DNA of 64,000 nt, from NCBI GenBank assembly GCA_900317625.1, contig ONHK01000008.1:20154-84153 (forward strand). The letters are read 5' to 3'. Shown here in pieces: positions 32,098 to 41,589 of the stretch. Numbering within the stretch: the first letter of the stretch is position 1; every line of letters starts with the position of its first letter. Source of the stretch: an uncultured Treponema sp. Its GTDB lineage: Bacteria > Spirochaetota > Spirochaetia > Treponematales > Treponemataceae. Made by a program: the position numbers and the translations under genes. Under the pieces are notes generated by a model. The model worked only from the letters and a program-made list of their open reading frames with translations. It searched no databases and had not been told where the DNA came from.

Positions 32098-32864
32098 GTT
32101 CGAAGGACATCCACGATGTGTGTGCCGGCTCCCAACAGCTCAGGGCGCTCGCTTATGGAGATTGTGTAATCTATAAAAAGTTTGAATGTCTCTTCGTCCA
32201 TCGCATTAAGTTGAGCGCGCATATAATCTGAAGCTCCTTCCTGGCTGAACATTTTTACGCGCTCAAGACCGGATTTTTTCTGGATTTCATTTACATCTTC
32301 AAGCCGCAGATAGCTGTACAAATCTTCCGGGGCTGTAACACAATGAAAATCCTCTGAAATCGCACCATTGGCAAGCAAATCTTTTATTTTATTTTTTCCA
32401 AAACAATACTGAAGAACCGCATAATCATTTAAAATATACGCAACAAAAATTATTCCGCCGTTTTTTGTAACGCGTTTTATCTGGTTCAGGGCACACAAAC
32501 GCTCTTCCTGCGAGTGCAGATGATACATCGGACCAAAACAAATTGTAATATCAAATTTATTTTCATCCAAAAACGAAAGGTCAAGCGCATTCCCTTGCCA
32601 CGTTTTTATTTTTTCATGCTTTGAACGCAGAACCTCAAGATTTCGTGGTACAAGCTCAACCGCTGTAACTTCGTGCCCAAGATGACAAAGTTCCACCGAA
32701 TACCGACCAGTTCCAGCGCCAACATCAAGAATTTTCAGATTTTCGCGCCCTTCAATCATCTTTTTAATATGATGCATGCTAGTGGAAAATTCCACCAGCC
32801 CATGCCGCGTCCGAAGCCGATGCTCCTCGTTGAATTTATTGTAGTATTTTTCGATATTTGTCAT
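32094..32864 (-). CDS. Class I SAM-dependent methyltransferase
   Basis: 256 residues from the ATG at 32864. Motif [16 protein letters not shown] (about 40-54), acidic [15 protein letters not shown], and motif [17 protein letters not shown] are typical of a small-molecule or natural-product type methyltransferase. Substrate not predictable. It overlaps mnmG by 4 bases at convergent ends and the upstream adenosine deaminase gene by 29 bases. Confidence 0.82.
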   Translation of the reverse strand: MTNIEKYYNKFNEEHRLRTRHGLVEFSTSMHHIKKMIEGRENLKILDVGAGTGRYSVELCHLGHEVTAVELVPRNLEVLRSKHEKIKTWQGNALDLSFLDENKFDITICFGPMYHLHSQEERLCALNQIKRVTKNGGIIFVAYILNDYAVLQYCFGKNKIKDLLANGAISEDFHCVTAPEDLYSYLRLEDVNEIQKKSGLERVKMFSQEGASDYMRAQLNAMDEETFKLFIDYTISISERPELLGAGTHIVDVLRT

Positions 32865-33870
32865 ATTTTTCGTCAACTTTTTTGCACCAAGACTCTTTTT
32901 CTGAATCAGGCAGATAAGTTGCGTTGAATCCGTTTTTAATCAAGGTTTTTATTTCTTCAAGAGAAAAATTTGACTCGCTGTAAAGTTTATAAAATTCATC
33001 GCACAGCGAAACTTTAAAGAAAACCGGATCATCTGTGTTCACTGTAACAAAAAGTCCGCGGTCAAAAAATTCACGGATTGGATGTTCAGCAATTGATTTT
33101 ACATATTTTTTTGTAAAAACATTGCTCGTAGGGCAAACCTCAAGAACAATATTTCGTTCCTTTAAAGTTTCCATCAGTTTTTCATCCTGAATTGCAGAAA
33201 TGCAGTGCCCAACCCTGTCAACATGAAGAAGATCTATTGCTTCCCAAATTGATTCCGGCCCAACATCTTCGCCCGCATGCGCAACAACTTTGTATCCTTC
33301 TTTTTTGGCAAGCTCAAAAACCGGCTCATAATCGCGGCAAGGACCTTTTACTTCTGCACCGCCAAGCCCGATTCCAATAATATTTTCACTAGGAAATTTC
33401 TTCAGAAGATTATAATTGTTCATCGCATTTTCAAGACCAAAAGTGCGGCTAACATCCATTAAAAGTTTTACAGTAATGCCATGTTTTTCCTTGATTTCCG
33501 CAATTTTTTTATCAAAAACCTTCACCATCTCTTCATATTTAAAGCCATTTTTAAGAAATGAAGTCGGCGCAAAAAACGCTTCCGTGTAAACAATCCCATT
33601 TTCAACAAGATATTTTGCCAAATCATCAAAAATATAGTCAAAATCCTGAACCGAAGTATAAAGCTGCTGAATTTTTATAAATGCCTGAATAAAACCGTTC
33701 AAATCCTCGTAAGTAAAAAGCTCCTTTATTTCCTTGTCAGAAATTTCCTGGCCCTTGTTTTTTTTGTACAAAGCCTTTATCGAGTCAATCGAAGGAACTG
33801 CTTCAATATGGATATGAACTTCCGCCTTTGGAACAGCTTTTACCAATTTATAAAATTCTTCTTTGTTCAT
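32836..33870 (-). CDS. add: Adenosine deaminase
   Basis: 344 residues. Metal ligands HIHIEA (about 19-24), catalytic HAGE (about 197), VGHCISA (about 219), and NTDDPVFF (about 277) match the adenosine/AMP deaminase family. The first motif reads HIHIEA where many enzymes have HxHLxG, so adenine or a related nucleoside could be the substrate. It deaminates adenosine to inosine in purine salvage. SD GGAGAC precedes the start. Confidence 0.85.
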   Translation of the reverse strand: MNKEEFYKLVKAVPKAEVHIHIEAVPSIDSIKALYKKNKGQEISDKEIKELFTYEDLNGFIQAFIKIQQLYTSVQDFDYIFDDLAKYLVENGIVYTEAFFAPTSFLKNGFKYEEMVKVFDKKIAEIKEKHGITVKLLMDVSRTFGLENAMNNYNLLKKFPSENIIGIGLGGAEVKGPCRDYEPVFELAKKEGYKVVAHAGEDVGPESIWEAIDLLHVDRVGHCISAIQDEKLMETLKERNIVLEVCPTSNVFTKKYVKSIAEHPIREFFDRGLFVTVNTDDPVFFKVSLCDEFYKLYSESNFSLEEIKTLIKNGFNATYLPDSEKESWCKKVDEKYDKYRKILQ

Positions 33871-33960
33871 AATCGTCTCCAGAGTTTTTCCTAACTTGTT
33901 TATCGGTTGATTTTCTCATTAACTTTAACTTTTTTTCAAGAAATAAAAATTTAATATCAG

Positions 33961-34034
33961 AAGGGCGTCTGCCCTACGTCTCAAACCTTCGGTTTTCGCC
34001 TACCCCTCCGACACAGGACCTCGCAAGCTGGTCC
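33961..34034 (+). repeat. Repeat family C, copy 1 (diverged)
   Basis: Starts AAGGGCGTCTGCCC, then CTACGTCTCAAACC-TTCGG-TTTTCG, CTACCC and a final stem GGACC/GGTCC. The order is the same as in copies at 36374 and 50085, but the last stem has changed on both sides. Confidence 0.7.
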
Positions 34035-34109
34035 AATTCTAAATCACATATTTTAAAATTTTGCAAGAAAAATAGTTTTCTAAATTTATGTTATTAATCT
34101 TGTATAAAA

Positions 34110-34157
34110 ACGCTAGTAATAGTATAGTTTTAATTGCGCAAACGCTATATATAGTGT
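34110..34157 (+). promoter_or_regulatory. Tandem NrdR boxes upstream of nrdD
   Basis: ACGCTAGTAATAGTAT (34110-34125) and ACGCTATATATAGTGT (34142-34157) match the 16-bp NrdR palindrome (ACACTATATATAGTGT-type). Their starts are 32 bases apart, three helical turns, the usual spacing. A TATAGT -10-like box overlaps the first. NrdR with bound ATP/dATP would repress the anaerobic reductase genes. Confidence 0.85.
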
Positions 34158-34198
34158 TGCGTTTTTTTTACGCTTAATAAAAAAAGGATGGGAACAAA

Positions 34199-36361
34199 GT
34201 GAAAATAATCAAGCGCAATGGCGAAGAAGTAATTTTTGACATAAGAAAAATTGTTACAGCTATAGAAAAGGCAAATGCCGCAGTTCCAGAAAGCGACCGA
34301 ATCTCTGAAGAATACATCCAGGCTGTAGCCTCAAAAGTTGCAAATCAGTGCCATGCCAGCAAAGTAGAACTTAACGTAGAAGCAATTCAGGATCTTGTAG
34401 AAACTGAGCTTATGCGCATCGGTGCATTCAACATCGCAAAACTTTACATAACTTATCGCTACCGCCACATGCTTATGCGCAAGCAGAATTCCACAGACAA
34501 GCAGATTCTTTCGCTTTTGGAATGTGCAAACGAGGAAGTAAAACAGGAAAATTCAAACAAAAATTCAACTGTAGTTTCTGTCCAGCGCGACTACATGGCA
34601 GGCGAAGTCTCTAAAGACATAACAAAACGATTTCTTTTGGACGAAGACATTGTTCAAGCTCATAACGAAGGAATTCTGCATTTCCACGACGCGGATTATT
34701 TTGCACAGCACATGCACAACTGCGACCTTGTAAACCTTGAGGACATGCTCCAGAACGGAACAGTTATCAGCGGCACAAAAATTGACCGTCCACATTCATT
34801 TTCAACAGCCTGCAACATTGCAACACAGATTATTGCGCAGGTAGCTTCATCTCAATACGGCGGCCAGAGCGTTTCACTTGCTCACCTTGCACCATTTGTA
34901 GACGTAAGCCGCAAAAAGATTGCAAAAGAACTTGCAGAAACAGAAGAAGAAACTGGAATCAAATTCTCAAAGGAACAATTTGACGCAATTGTAAAGCGTC
35001 GCCTTGCAGACGAAATTGCGCGCGGTGTCCAGACAATCCAGTATCAGGTTGTAACCCTTATGACAACAAATGGTCAAAGTCCTTTTGTTACAGTTTTCAT
35101 GTATCTTAACGAAGCAAAAAACGAACAGGAAAAAGCTGATCTTGCCCTTATAATTGAAGAAGTTTTAAAACAGCGTTACAAAGGCGTAAAAAACGAAAAA
35201 GGCTACTGGGTTACTCCAGCATTCCCAAAACTAATTTACGTCCTTGAGCCAGACAACATAACAGAAGGCGCAAAATATTACTACCTTACAGAACTTGCCG
35301 CAAAATGCACTTCAAAACGGCTTGTTCCAGACTATATCTCTGAAAAGAAAATGTTCGAATTAAAAGAAGGAAACTGCTACCCTTGCATGGGCTGCCGCTC
35401 ATTCCTTACCGTTTACCGCGATGAAACAGGTCGCCCGAAATTCTACGGAAGATTCAACCAGGGCGTTGTAACAATCAACCTTGTTGATGTTGCCTGCTCT
35501 TCTGGAAAAGACATCAATTTGTTCTGGAAAATATTCGACGAACGCCTTGAGCTCTGCAAACGCGCCCTTATGCTCCGCCACAAACGGCTTTTGGGAACAC
35601 CTTCAGACGTTGCCCCGATTCTTTGGCAGAACGGCGCACTTGCCCGCCTTGAAAAAGGTGAAAAAATCGACAAGCTGCTGTTCAACGGCTACTCAACAAT
35701 CTCTCTTGGCTACGCAGGTCTTTGCGAATGTGTCCGCTACATGAAAGGCAAACCTCATACAGATCCAAGCGCAACGCCATTCGCTTTGGACATAATGCGC
35801 TACATGAACAAAAAATGCGCAGAATGGCGCGACCAGACAAACATCGCATTCAGCCTTTACGGAACACCGCTTGAGTCAACAACATACAAATTTGCAAAAT
35901 CATTAAAACGCAGATTTGGCGAAATTGCCGGCGTAACAGACAAAAATTACATCACAAACAGCTATCATGTTCACGTAACAGAACCAATCGACGCATTCCA
36001 AAAACTTACATTCGAAAGCCAGTTCCAGGAACTTTCTCCAGGCGGCGCAGTAAGCTACGTTGAAGTTCCAAACATGGAGCAGAACATTCCGGCAGTAATG
36101 GCAGTCCTTAAACACATCTACGAAAACATAATGTATGCGGAACTGAACACAAAATCAGACTGCTGCCAAAAATGCGGCTACACAGGTGAAATCCAAGTTG
36201 TGGAAGACAACGACGGAAAACTCATCTGGAAATGTCCACAATGCGGCAACACAGACCAGACAACAATGAACGTCGCGCGCCGAACCTGTGGCTACATCGG
36301 AACCCAATACTGGAACCAGGGACGAACCCAGGAAATCAAGGAACGAGTTCTGCACTTATAG
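34199..36361 (+). CDS. nrdD: Anaerobic ribonucleoside-triphosphate reductase
   Basis: 720 residues. Starts with GTG at 34199 after AAGGATGGGAACAA; the nearby ATG is followed at once by a stop. An N-terminal ATP-cone (IKRNGEEVIFDIRKIVTAIEKA) regulates activity. The body has the class III 10-stranded barrel with cysteines (CYPCMGCRSF), a zinc site CCQKCGYTG...CPQCGN near the C-terminus, and the glycyl radical RTCGYIGTQYWNQGR. It reduces NTPs to dNTPs without oxygen using formate. Activated by NrdG, encoded downstream. Confidence 0.97.
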   Translation: MKIIKRNGEEVIFDIRKIVTAIEKANAAVPESDRISEEYIQAVASKVANQCHASKVELNVEAIQDLVETELMRIGAFNIAKLYITYRYRHMLMRKQNSTDKQILSLLECANEEVKQENSNKNSTVVSVQRDYMAGEVSKDITKRFLLDEDIVQAHNEGILHFHDADYFAQHMHNCDLVNLEDMLQNGTVISGTKIDRPHSFSTACNIATQIIAQVASSQYGGQSVSLAHLAPFVDVSRKKIAKELAETEEETGIKFSKEQFDAIVKRRLADEIARGVQTIQYQVVTLMTTNGQSPFVTVFMYLNEAKNEQEKADLALIIEEVLKQRYKGVKNEKGYWVTPAFPKLIYVLEPDNITEGAKYYYLTELAAKCTSKRLVPDYISEKKMFELKEGNCYPCMGCRSFLTVYRDETGRPKFYGRFNQGVVTINLVDVACSSGKDINLFWKIFDERLELCKRALMLRHKRLLGTPSDVAPILWQNGALARLEKGEKIDKLLFNGYSTISLGYAGLCECVRYMKGKPHTDPSATPFALDIMRYMNKKCAEWRDQTNIAFSLYGTPLESTTYKFAKSLKRRFGEIAGVTDKNYITNSYHVHVTEPIDAFQKLTFESQFQELSPGGAVSYVEVPNMEQNIPAVMAVLKHIYENIMYAELNTKSDCCQKCGYTGEIQVVEDNDGKLIWKCPQCGNTDQTTMNVARRTCGYIGTQYWNQGRTQEIKERVLHL

Positions 36362-36373
36362 TTCAAAATTTAA

Positions 36374-36450
36374 AAGGGCGGACAACCGCCCTACGTCTAA
36401 ACCCTACGGTTTTAGACTACCCACCGTGCGGGGAGAACCCCGCAACGCCC
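36374..36450 (+). repeat. Repeat family C, copy 2 (between nrdD and nrdG)
   Basis: Three hairpins in 77 bases: GGGCGG-ACAA-CCGCCC, GTCTAAACC-CTAC-GGTTTTAGAC, GCGGGG-AGAA-CCCCGC, then AACGCCC that can pair with the opening GGGCG. It lies inside the nrdDG operon, so it is probably transcribed and could alter mRNA stability. Confidence 0.8.
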
Positions 36451-36467
36451 CCATTTTGAAGGTTTTT

Positions 36468-36977
36468 ATGTTTTACGGCACAATTAAAAAATTTGACGTG
36501 GCCGATGGCGAAGGTGTTCGCGTAAGCCTTTTTGTTTCCGGCTGCAGAAACTGTTGCGCAGGATGTTTTCAGCCACAGACATGGGATTTTAACTTCGGCA
36601 ACGAATTTACAGAAGAAACCCAAAATGAAATTATAAAAGCGTTAGAGCCGCCACATATTCAGGGGTTCAGTTTGCTGGGCGGAGAACCGTTCGAACCAGA
36701 AAATCAGCAGGTTCTTGCGCCATTTTTAAAAAAACTCAAGGAAATTTATCCCAAAAAAGACATCTGGTGCTGGACAGGATATATTTTTGAAAAAGATTTG
36801 CAGCCCGGCGGAAAACGCTACATTCCTGAATACACAGAACTCATGCTCAACTGCATTGATGTTCTTGTTGACGGTCCGTTTATTCAGGAAAAGAAAAATC
36901 TTATGCTGCGCTTCCGCGGCTCAGAAAACCAGCGGCTTCTTCACCTAAAAGATGGAGAAATCCAAAAAATAGAATAA
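36468..36977 (+). CDS. nrdG: Anaerobic ribonucleotide reductase-activating protein
   Basis: 169 residues from the ATG at 36468 (SD GAAGG). The radical-SAM cluster CRNCCAGC is CxxxCxxC, with SLLGGEPFEPEN and LVDGPF as further NrdG hallmarks. It uses SAM and a [4Fe-4S] cluster to make the glycyl radical on NrdD. Open codons upstream read through repeat family C and are rejected. Confidence 0.95.
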   Translation: MFYGTIKKFDVADGEGVRVSLFVSGCRNCCAGCFQPQTWDFNFGNEFTEETQNEIIKALEPPHIQGFSLLGGEPFEPENQQVLAPFLKKLKEIYPKKDIWCWTGYIFEKDLQPGGKRYIPEYTELMLNCIDVLVDGPFIQEKKNLMLRFRGSENQRLLHLKDGEIQKIE

Positions 36978-37006
36978 ATTTCCGCACGCAACACAAGCGG
37001 CGCGGA

Positions 37007-38725
37007 TTATTTTTTTTGCTTTTCCGCAACAATTTCTTTTGCGCGGTTCATGGCGCTTTCAATATCATCAAAAATATTTTCACGCCCAATTTTTTCTGCC
37101 ATTCCAGTTTTTTCAAACAAAATGTACGGCTGCGTATGAATTCCTGAAATCACAATTTTTACACCGCGGCGGTCACAAGCTGCTTTGCACTGCTCAAGAG
37201 CCTGAACTCCACCCGCATCAAGATAAATTGTGTTGCGCATTCGAATAACAAGAACGTCAAATTCCGCACCGGCGCGCTCAACCGCAAGCTCAAATTTTCT
37301 TACAGTAGCAAAAAACAACGGTCCTTCAATCTCGTATACAATCACACCAGCAGGAACATCAAGCTGTTCTTCAGTTCCGTCACCAGTAATTCCAGAGACA
37401 ATTGTATTTCGTTTTTCCTGAACCTCGCTCACATCTATCATCTTTTTTATAAAGAAGAATGCCGCAAAAATAAGCCCGATTCCAATCGCATAAGTCAAAT
37501 CAACAAAAACAGTGATTAAAAAAGTTACCGTAAGAACTGTAATATCAGATTTTTGACCTTTTAAAAGTTTTCTGATTGAAGGAATTCCTGCCATGTTCCA
37601 GGCAACACTCATAAGAACAGCCGCAAGAGCCGCCATCGGAATATATTCAACATATTTTCCAAAAAGCATCATTATCAAAAGCAGAACAATCGCATGGATA
37701 ATGCCAGCAACTGGAGTTCTTCCTCCATTGTTTATATTTGTAGCCGTTCTTGCAATCGCTCCTGTAGCCGGAAGCCCAGCGAACAAAGGGCTTGCAATAT
37801 TCGCAATTCCCTGACCAATCAACTCATTATTTGAATCATGTTTCGTTCCAAGCATACCGTCTGCAACAACAGCCGAAAGCAAAGATTCAATCGCGGCAAG
37901 AACTGCAATTGAGCAGGCAGTCGGAAAAACTGTTTTTATTGTAGAAAGACTAAAATCTGGAAGCGCAGGTTTTGGAAGTCCATTCGGAATTGTGTAACGG
38001 TCTTTTATTATATCCGCATGCCAAACAGGATTTTCCCCGGCAAAATGCGAAACCAGCAGATTTATCAATGTCGCAAGAATTATAACAATCAGAGAACCCG
38101 GAATTTTCTTTGTTACTTTAGGCCACAAAAAAATAATAGCAAGACAAACCGCTGCCATTCCAAAGGAATAAAAATTGATTGATTTTATAGAAGCCGCATA
38201 CACAAGAATTTTTCCGGAAAAAGTTCCAGGCATCTTTAAATATTCATTTCCCAAAACTGTAAGCGGAAACTGCGGATGCAACCCGAAAAAATCACCAATC
38301 TGACCAGTCGCAATCGTAACAGCGATTCCTGCCGTAAATCCGACAACAATTGTATACGGAATAAACTTAACCAGACCGCCAAGCTTAAAAACACCAAGAA
38401 GAATCAGCATAACACCAGCAAGAACAGTCGCAGTCGCAAGCCCACCAACACCAAGCTGAGGATTATTTACAATCGCGTAAATTATTACAGTAAAAGCCCC
38501 TGTCGGACCACCAATCTGGCAGCGAGTTCCACCAAACGCCGCAATACAGAATCCCGCAATAATAGCAGTATAAAGCCCAGTCTCAGGACTGCAACCACTG
38601 GCAATAGCAAACGCAATGGAAAGCGGCAGTGCAACAATTCCAACAATCACACCTGCAATAAAATCTGTCAAAAACTGCTTTCCATTATAAGTTTTTAACG
38701 TATTCAACAACTCTGGCTTATACAT
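37007..38725 (-). CDS. SulP/SLC26-family anion transporter with STAS domain
   Basis: 572 residues from the ATG at 38725 (SD GGAG). About 12 membrane segments (residues 20-420), with the signature GLYTAIIAGFCIAAFGGTRCQIGGPTGAFTV near 50-80, and a C-terminal STAS domain (about 440-555: IVYEIEGPLFFATVRKFELAV..DAGGVQALEQ). The family carries sulfate, bicarbonate and other anions; substrate cannot be assigned. No neighbours indicate sulfur metabolism. The reading stops at the end of nrdG's small terminator-like stem (36981-37006). Confidence 0.93.
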   Translation of the reverse strand: MYKPELLNTLKTYNGKQFLTDFIAGVIVGIVALPLSIAFAIASGCSPETGLYTAIIAGFCIAAFGGTRCQIGGPTGAFTVIIYAIVNNPQLGVGGLATATVLAGVMLILLGVFKLGGLVKFIPYTIVVGFTAGIAVTIATGQIGDFFGLHPQFPLTVLGNEYLKMPGTFSGKILVYAASIKSINFYSFGMAAVCLAIIFLWPKVTKKIPGSLIVIILATLINLLVSHFAGENPVWHADIIKDRYTIPNGLPKPALPDFSLSTIKTVFPTACSIAVLAAIESLLSAVVADGMLGTKHDSNNELIGQGIANIASPLFAGLPATGAIARTATNINNGGRTPVAGIIHAIVLLLIMMLFGKYVEYIPMAALAAVLMSVAWNMAGIPSIRKLLKGQKSDITVLTVTFLITVFVDLTYAIGIGLIFAAFFFIKKMIDVSEVQEKRNTIVSGITGDGTEEQLDVPAGVIVYEIEGPLFFATVRKFELAVERAGAEFDVLVIRMRNTIYLDAGGVQALEQCKAACDRRGVKIVISGIHTQPYILFEKTGMAEKIGRENIFDDIESAMNRAKEIVAEKQKK

Positions 38726-38782
38726 CAAATGCTCCAACAAAAATAAAAATAGTGTTCTGACAAAATACATCTTTTTGTCAGA

Positions 38783-38812
38783 TTGAGCAATAAGAAAGAA
38801 AAATGATATAAT
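38783..38812 (+). promoter_or_regulatory. Promoter of the DTW-domain gene (leaderless geometry)
   Basis: TTGAGC, 18-base spacer, TATAAT (38807-38812), then 6 bases to the ATG at 38819; no SD. Confidence 0.6.
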
Positions 38813-38818
38813 ATTTTC

Positions 38819-39499
38819 ATGAATTACCGTTGTCCACGCTGTCAGAAAAAAGGCGATTTTTGTCTTTGCAAATATACGAAAGAAATTGATTCTGGAATAA
38901 AATTTGTGCTTTTAATGCACCCGAAGGAAGTCAAAAAAAATAGGACTGGAACTGGCTGGATAACAAGAATTTCCTTAAAAGGCTGTGAAATTCTGGAAGG
39001 GCTTGATTTTTCAAAAAATGAACGGTTGAATGAGCTTTTAAATGATCCGCAATATTTTCCGGTTTTGCTTTACCCTGAAGAAGACGCTTGGAACGCAAAA
39101 AAGCCGGAATTCAAGGAAAAAGTGAACGGACGCACAATTCTTGCAATCATAATTGACGCAACTTGGTTCTGTAGCCGAAAAATCATCCAGCACAACCCAA
39201 ACCTTTTGCAGCTGCCAAAAGTTTCTTTTGCCGGCGAATACCGCTCAATTTTCACATTCAAAAAAGAGCCACGACCAGAATGTGTTTCCACAATTGAAAC
39301 ATGCTATTATCTGATAAAAGAATTTCAAAACGCAGGACTTGCAAATCCCCATGCAAATCCAGAACCGCTCATGGATGTCTTTAAGCAAATGATAAAAAAC
39401 CAGCTTCAGGCGGAAAACGAACGGATTCTTGGATTGCGCCCGGACATTCACGGCTGCGACGCAAAATACACAAAATTAAAGGAAATTCCTAATTTTTAA
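38819..39499 (+). CDS. DTW-domain tRNA-uridine aminocarboxypropyltransferase
   Basis: 226 residues. An N-terminal zinc motif YRCPRCQKKGDFCLC, then FVLLMHPKE, RTGTGWI, the D-x-T-W motif DATW (about 116-119), and SIFTFKKEP. This is the TapT/DTWD family, which transfers the 3-amino-3-carboxypropyl group of SAM to uridine (acp3U) in tRNA. Position (e.g. U47) is not readable from sequence. A possible companion to MnmG in tRNA modification, but unlinked. Confidence 0.88.
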   Translation: MNYRCPRCQKKGDFCLCKYTKEIDSGIKFVLLMHPKEVKKNRTGTGWITRISLKGCEILEGLDFSKNERLNELLNDPQYFPVLLYPEEDAWNAKKPEFKEKVNGRTILAIIIDATWFCSRKIIQHNPNLLQLPKVSFAGEYRSIFTFKKEPRPECVSTIETCYYLIKEFQNAGLANPHANPEPLMDVFKQMIKNQLQAENERILGLRPDIHGCDAKYTKLKEIPNF

Positions 39500-41165
39500 A
39501 AGGAAGAATTCCTTCCGCCTCAAATTCTCCGTCCAAAGCACCGAACATTGCCTCCAAAGTATAGCCGCTCGAGCTATAGCCAAGCAAAATTTCATCTGCC
39601 CAGTCAAGCCCAAAAGAATAAGTCGGTGTCATAATTGAAAAAATCACAACTTTCTTGCCTTTTCCTTTTAGTTGCTCTGCAATTTTTGCGCTGCGCTGAT
39701 TTGCGACAAGAAACACAATTGTGTCATAGGAATCATAAATTTTCAGAATATTTTCACTCATCCATGCAGTTTCATTCGGACCAAGCTCGTAGCTGAATTT
39801 AAATTCCCTGGAATTCGGATAACGTTTTTTTCCTTCTGTAAAAAATTGCGGCAAAGAACCACACAAAAGAACCCGGCCAGCTTTTTCCCGGGACAAAGAT
39901 TCTTCTGATTTTTTATAAAATGAAATCGAACGGCACGCCTGCTGAAGAAAAAATTTATCACCTTCCCTGTCTGGAATAAATTTGCTGATTGTGGAAGCCT
40001 CTGGATAAAGCGGAGCCGCGTTTTCACCTTTAAAATATTCCAATTTTGCTTTTATAACACGAAAAGCCGCATCTTTTACCCGGGATTTAAAATTTTCATC
40101 AGTTTTCATGGATGAAAGATTGCATGTCCACAGATTTTCACCAAGACGCGCAGTTGTTGAAGAAATCACAATATCATTTCCAGCTTCAATCGCCATTTTA
40201 AATGCAGCAGAAAGAGAACCGGCATACATCGTAGCTCCATTCATCATCATGTCATCAGTAATAATAAGACCTTCGTAGCCAAGCTGATTTCGCAAAAGTT
40301 CTGTAAGAAAATATTTTGAAAGGCTTGCAGGCGCACCGCTTTTGTCTATCTGAGGAAAACTCAAATGCCCGGACATAACCGCGGGAACTTTTTCTTTTAT
40401 CAGATATTCAAAAGGGACAAGCTCGCGGTTTTTAAAGGTTTTCCAGTCAATATCAATTTCCGGAAGATTTATGTGGGAATCATAGCTTGTGTCGCCGTGT
40501 CCAGGAAAATGCTTTACAGTCGGAATCACTCCAGCCGCAATACTACCATTCGCCCAAGCCGCGCCAAGAATTCCAGCGCGCTCCGGGTCATCTCCAAAAG
40601 AACGAGTTCCAATAATCGTTGAATCATGATTTGTAAAAAGGTCGACCGTCGGCGCAAAATTCATATTTATTCCAAGAACTTTTATTTCCCGGCTTATGTA
40701 ATACGCCGAACACCACGCATCCACAGGATAGCCGCCCGCACCAATCGCCATATTTCCGGGAGTTACAGCTGTTTCTCCTTTTACATGACGAATCCAGCCA
40801 CCTTCCTGGTCGGTCGCAACAAAAAGAGGAATTTTAAAACGCCTAGAAGCGGCACTTTTTTGCAAAGAAGAAATTGATTTTGCAACCAGATTTATGTCAT
40901 CCGTGTTCCAGCCAAAAACTTTAACACTGCCAAGTCCGCGGCCACCAACCCATTGAAACAAAAGATTATCCGGCTCTGCGCCTGCCCAGCCAAACATAAG
41001 AATCTGGCTGAGCAATTCTTCATCCGACATCCGGTCTACAATAAATTCTGCAAGTTCTTCGTTCGGAAAATTGCTCCAAAAATTTGCATTTTCAGGAATC
41101 TGTGTCCGACAAAACAAAAATCGGCAAAAAATCACGCCAAAAAGAATTGCAAAAAATCGTTTCAT
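39489..41165 (-). CDS. Glycoside hydrolase family 3, beta-N-acetylhexosaminidase-like
   Basis: 558 residues with a signal peptide (about 1-18). The GH3 catalytic domain has TDQEGGWIRHV, the NagZ-type His/Asp loop KHFPGHGDTSYDSH (about 230-243), and the nucleophile in LIITDDMMMNG. It lacks the full C-terminal beta-sandwich but has a second domain of about 180 residues ending LDGEFEAEGILPF. It probably trims GlcNAc from peptidoglycan fragments in the periplasm, or from dietary glycans. Promoter TTGAGA-17-TAAACT lies 9 bases from the ATG. Confidence 0.88.
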   Translation of the reverse strand: MKRFFAILFGVIFCRFLFCRTQIPENANFWSNFPNEELAEFIVDRMSDEELLSQILMFGWAGAEPDNLLFQWVGGRGLGSVKVFGWNTDDINLVAKSISSLQKSAASRRFKIPLFVATDQEGGWIRHVKGETAVTPGNMAIGAGGYPVDAWCSAYYISREIKVLGINMNFAPTVDLFTNHDSTIIGTRSFGDDPERAGILGAAWANGSIAAGVIPTVKHFPGHGDTSYDSHINLPEIDIDWKTFKNRELVPFEYLIKEKVPAVMSGHLSFPQIDKSGAPASLSKYFLTELLRNQLGYEGLIITDDMMMNGATMYAGSLSAAFKMAIEAGNDIVISSTTARLGENLWTCNLSSMKTDENFKSRVKDAAFRVIKAKLEYFKGENAAPLYPEASTISKFIPDREGDKFFLQQACRSISFYKKSEESLSREKAGRVLLCGSLPQFFTEGKKRYPNSREFKFSYELGPNETAWMSENILKIYDSYDTIVFLVANQRSAKIAEQLKGKGKKVVIFSIMTPTYSFGLDWADEILLGYSSSGYTLEAMFGALDGEFEAEGILPFKN

Positions 41166-41174
41166 AACTTTATA

Positions 41175-41203
41175 AGTTTACAAAAAAAAGCAACGATTCT
41201 CAA
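41175..41203 (-). promoter_or_regulatory. Promoter of the GH3 gene
   Basis: On the minus strand TTGAGA (41198-41203), 17-base spacer, TAAACT (41175-41180), then 9 bases to the ATG. No SD is seen, so the leader would be only a few bases. Confidence 0.6.
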
Positions 41204-41227
41204 CACATTTTGAATTTTCAAAATGTG
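41204..41227. repeat. Perfect hairpin overlapping a gene end and next to the GH3 promoter
   Basis: CACATTTTGA-ATTT-TCAAAATGTG, 10-bp arms. It covers the last codons of the small secreted protein gene and touches the GH3 -35 box. There is no T run, so it may be a rho-independent-like barrier, or chance. Confidence 0.5.
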
Positions 41228-41589
41228 TAAATCGAAAAGACAGTAAATCCTGAATCCGAATCCTCATTCCAGAATTCATAGACAAAACACAAGGACTGTG
41301 CCACCTGATTTTCTTTGATTGATGCAAAATATTTTTTTATCGCATCCGTCTGGGAAAAAGATCTGGCCGACTCCAAAGATTCTCCAGAACCAACACCGAC
41401 AACAACCGATTTCGACCTTTCAATTCCGAATTTTCTGCGCAAAGGTTTTTCGTTCTTTTTGTCCAGATATTTTTCAAGCCAGACAGGACAAGAATCCAAA
41501 CCGAATTCCATGCCTTTCCACGAAACAATTTCTGAAAAAGCAATCGAGCCTAGCAAAAAAAATAAGATTGCCGGAAACAGATTTTTCAT
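41218..41589 (-). CDS. Small secreted hypothetical protein of the envelope cluster
   Basis: 123 residues, signal peptide (FPAILFFLLGSIAFSE), then PVWLEKYLDKK and SVVVGVGSGESLESARSFSQTDAIKKYF. The latter resembles the start of LPP20-type domains (W-x-G-x-G-x-S...A...A...). It overlaps the preceding gene in ATGA fashion, so it is translationally coupled. Exact role unknown. Confidence 0.72.
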   Translation of the reverse strand: MKNLFPAILFFLLGSIAFSEIVSWKGMEFGLDSCPVWLEKYLDKKNEKPLRRKFGIERSKSVVVGVGSGESLESARSFSQTDAIKKYFASIKENQVAQSLCFVYEFWNEDSDSGFTVFSIYTF

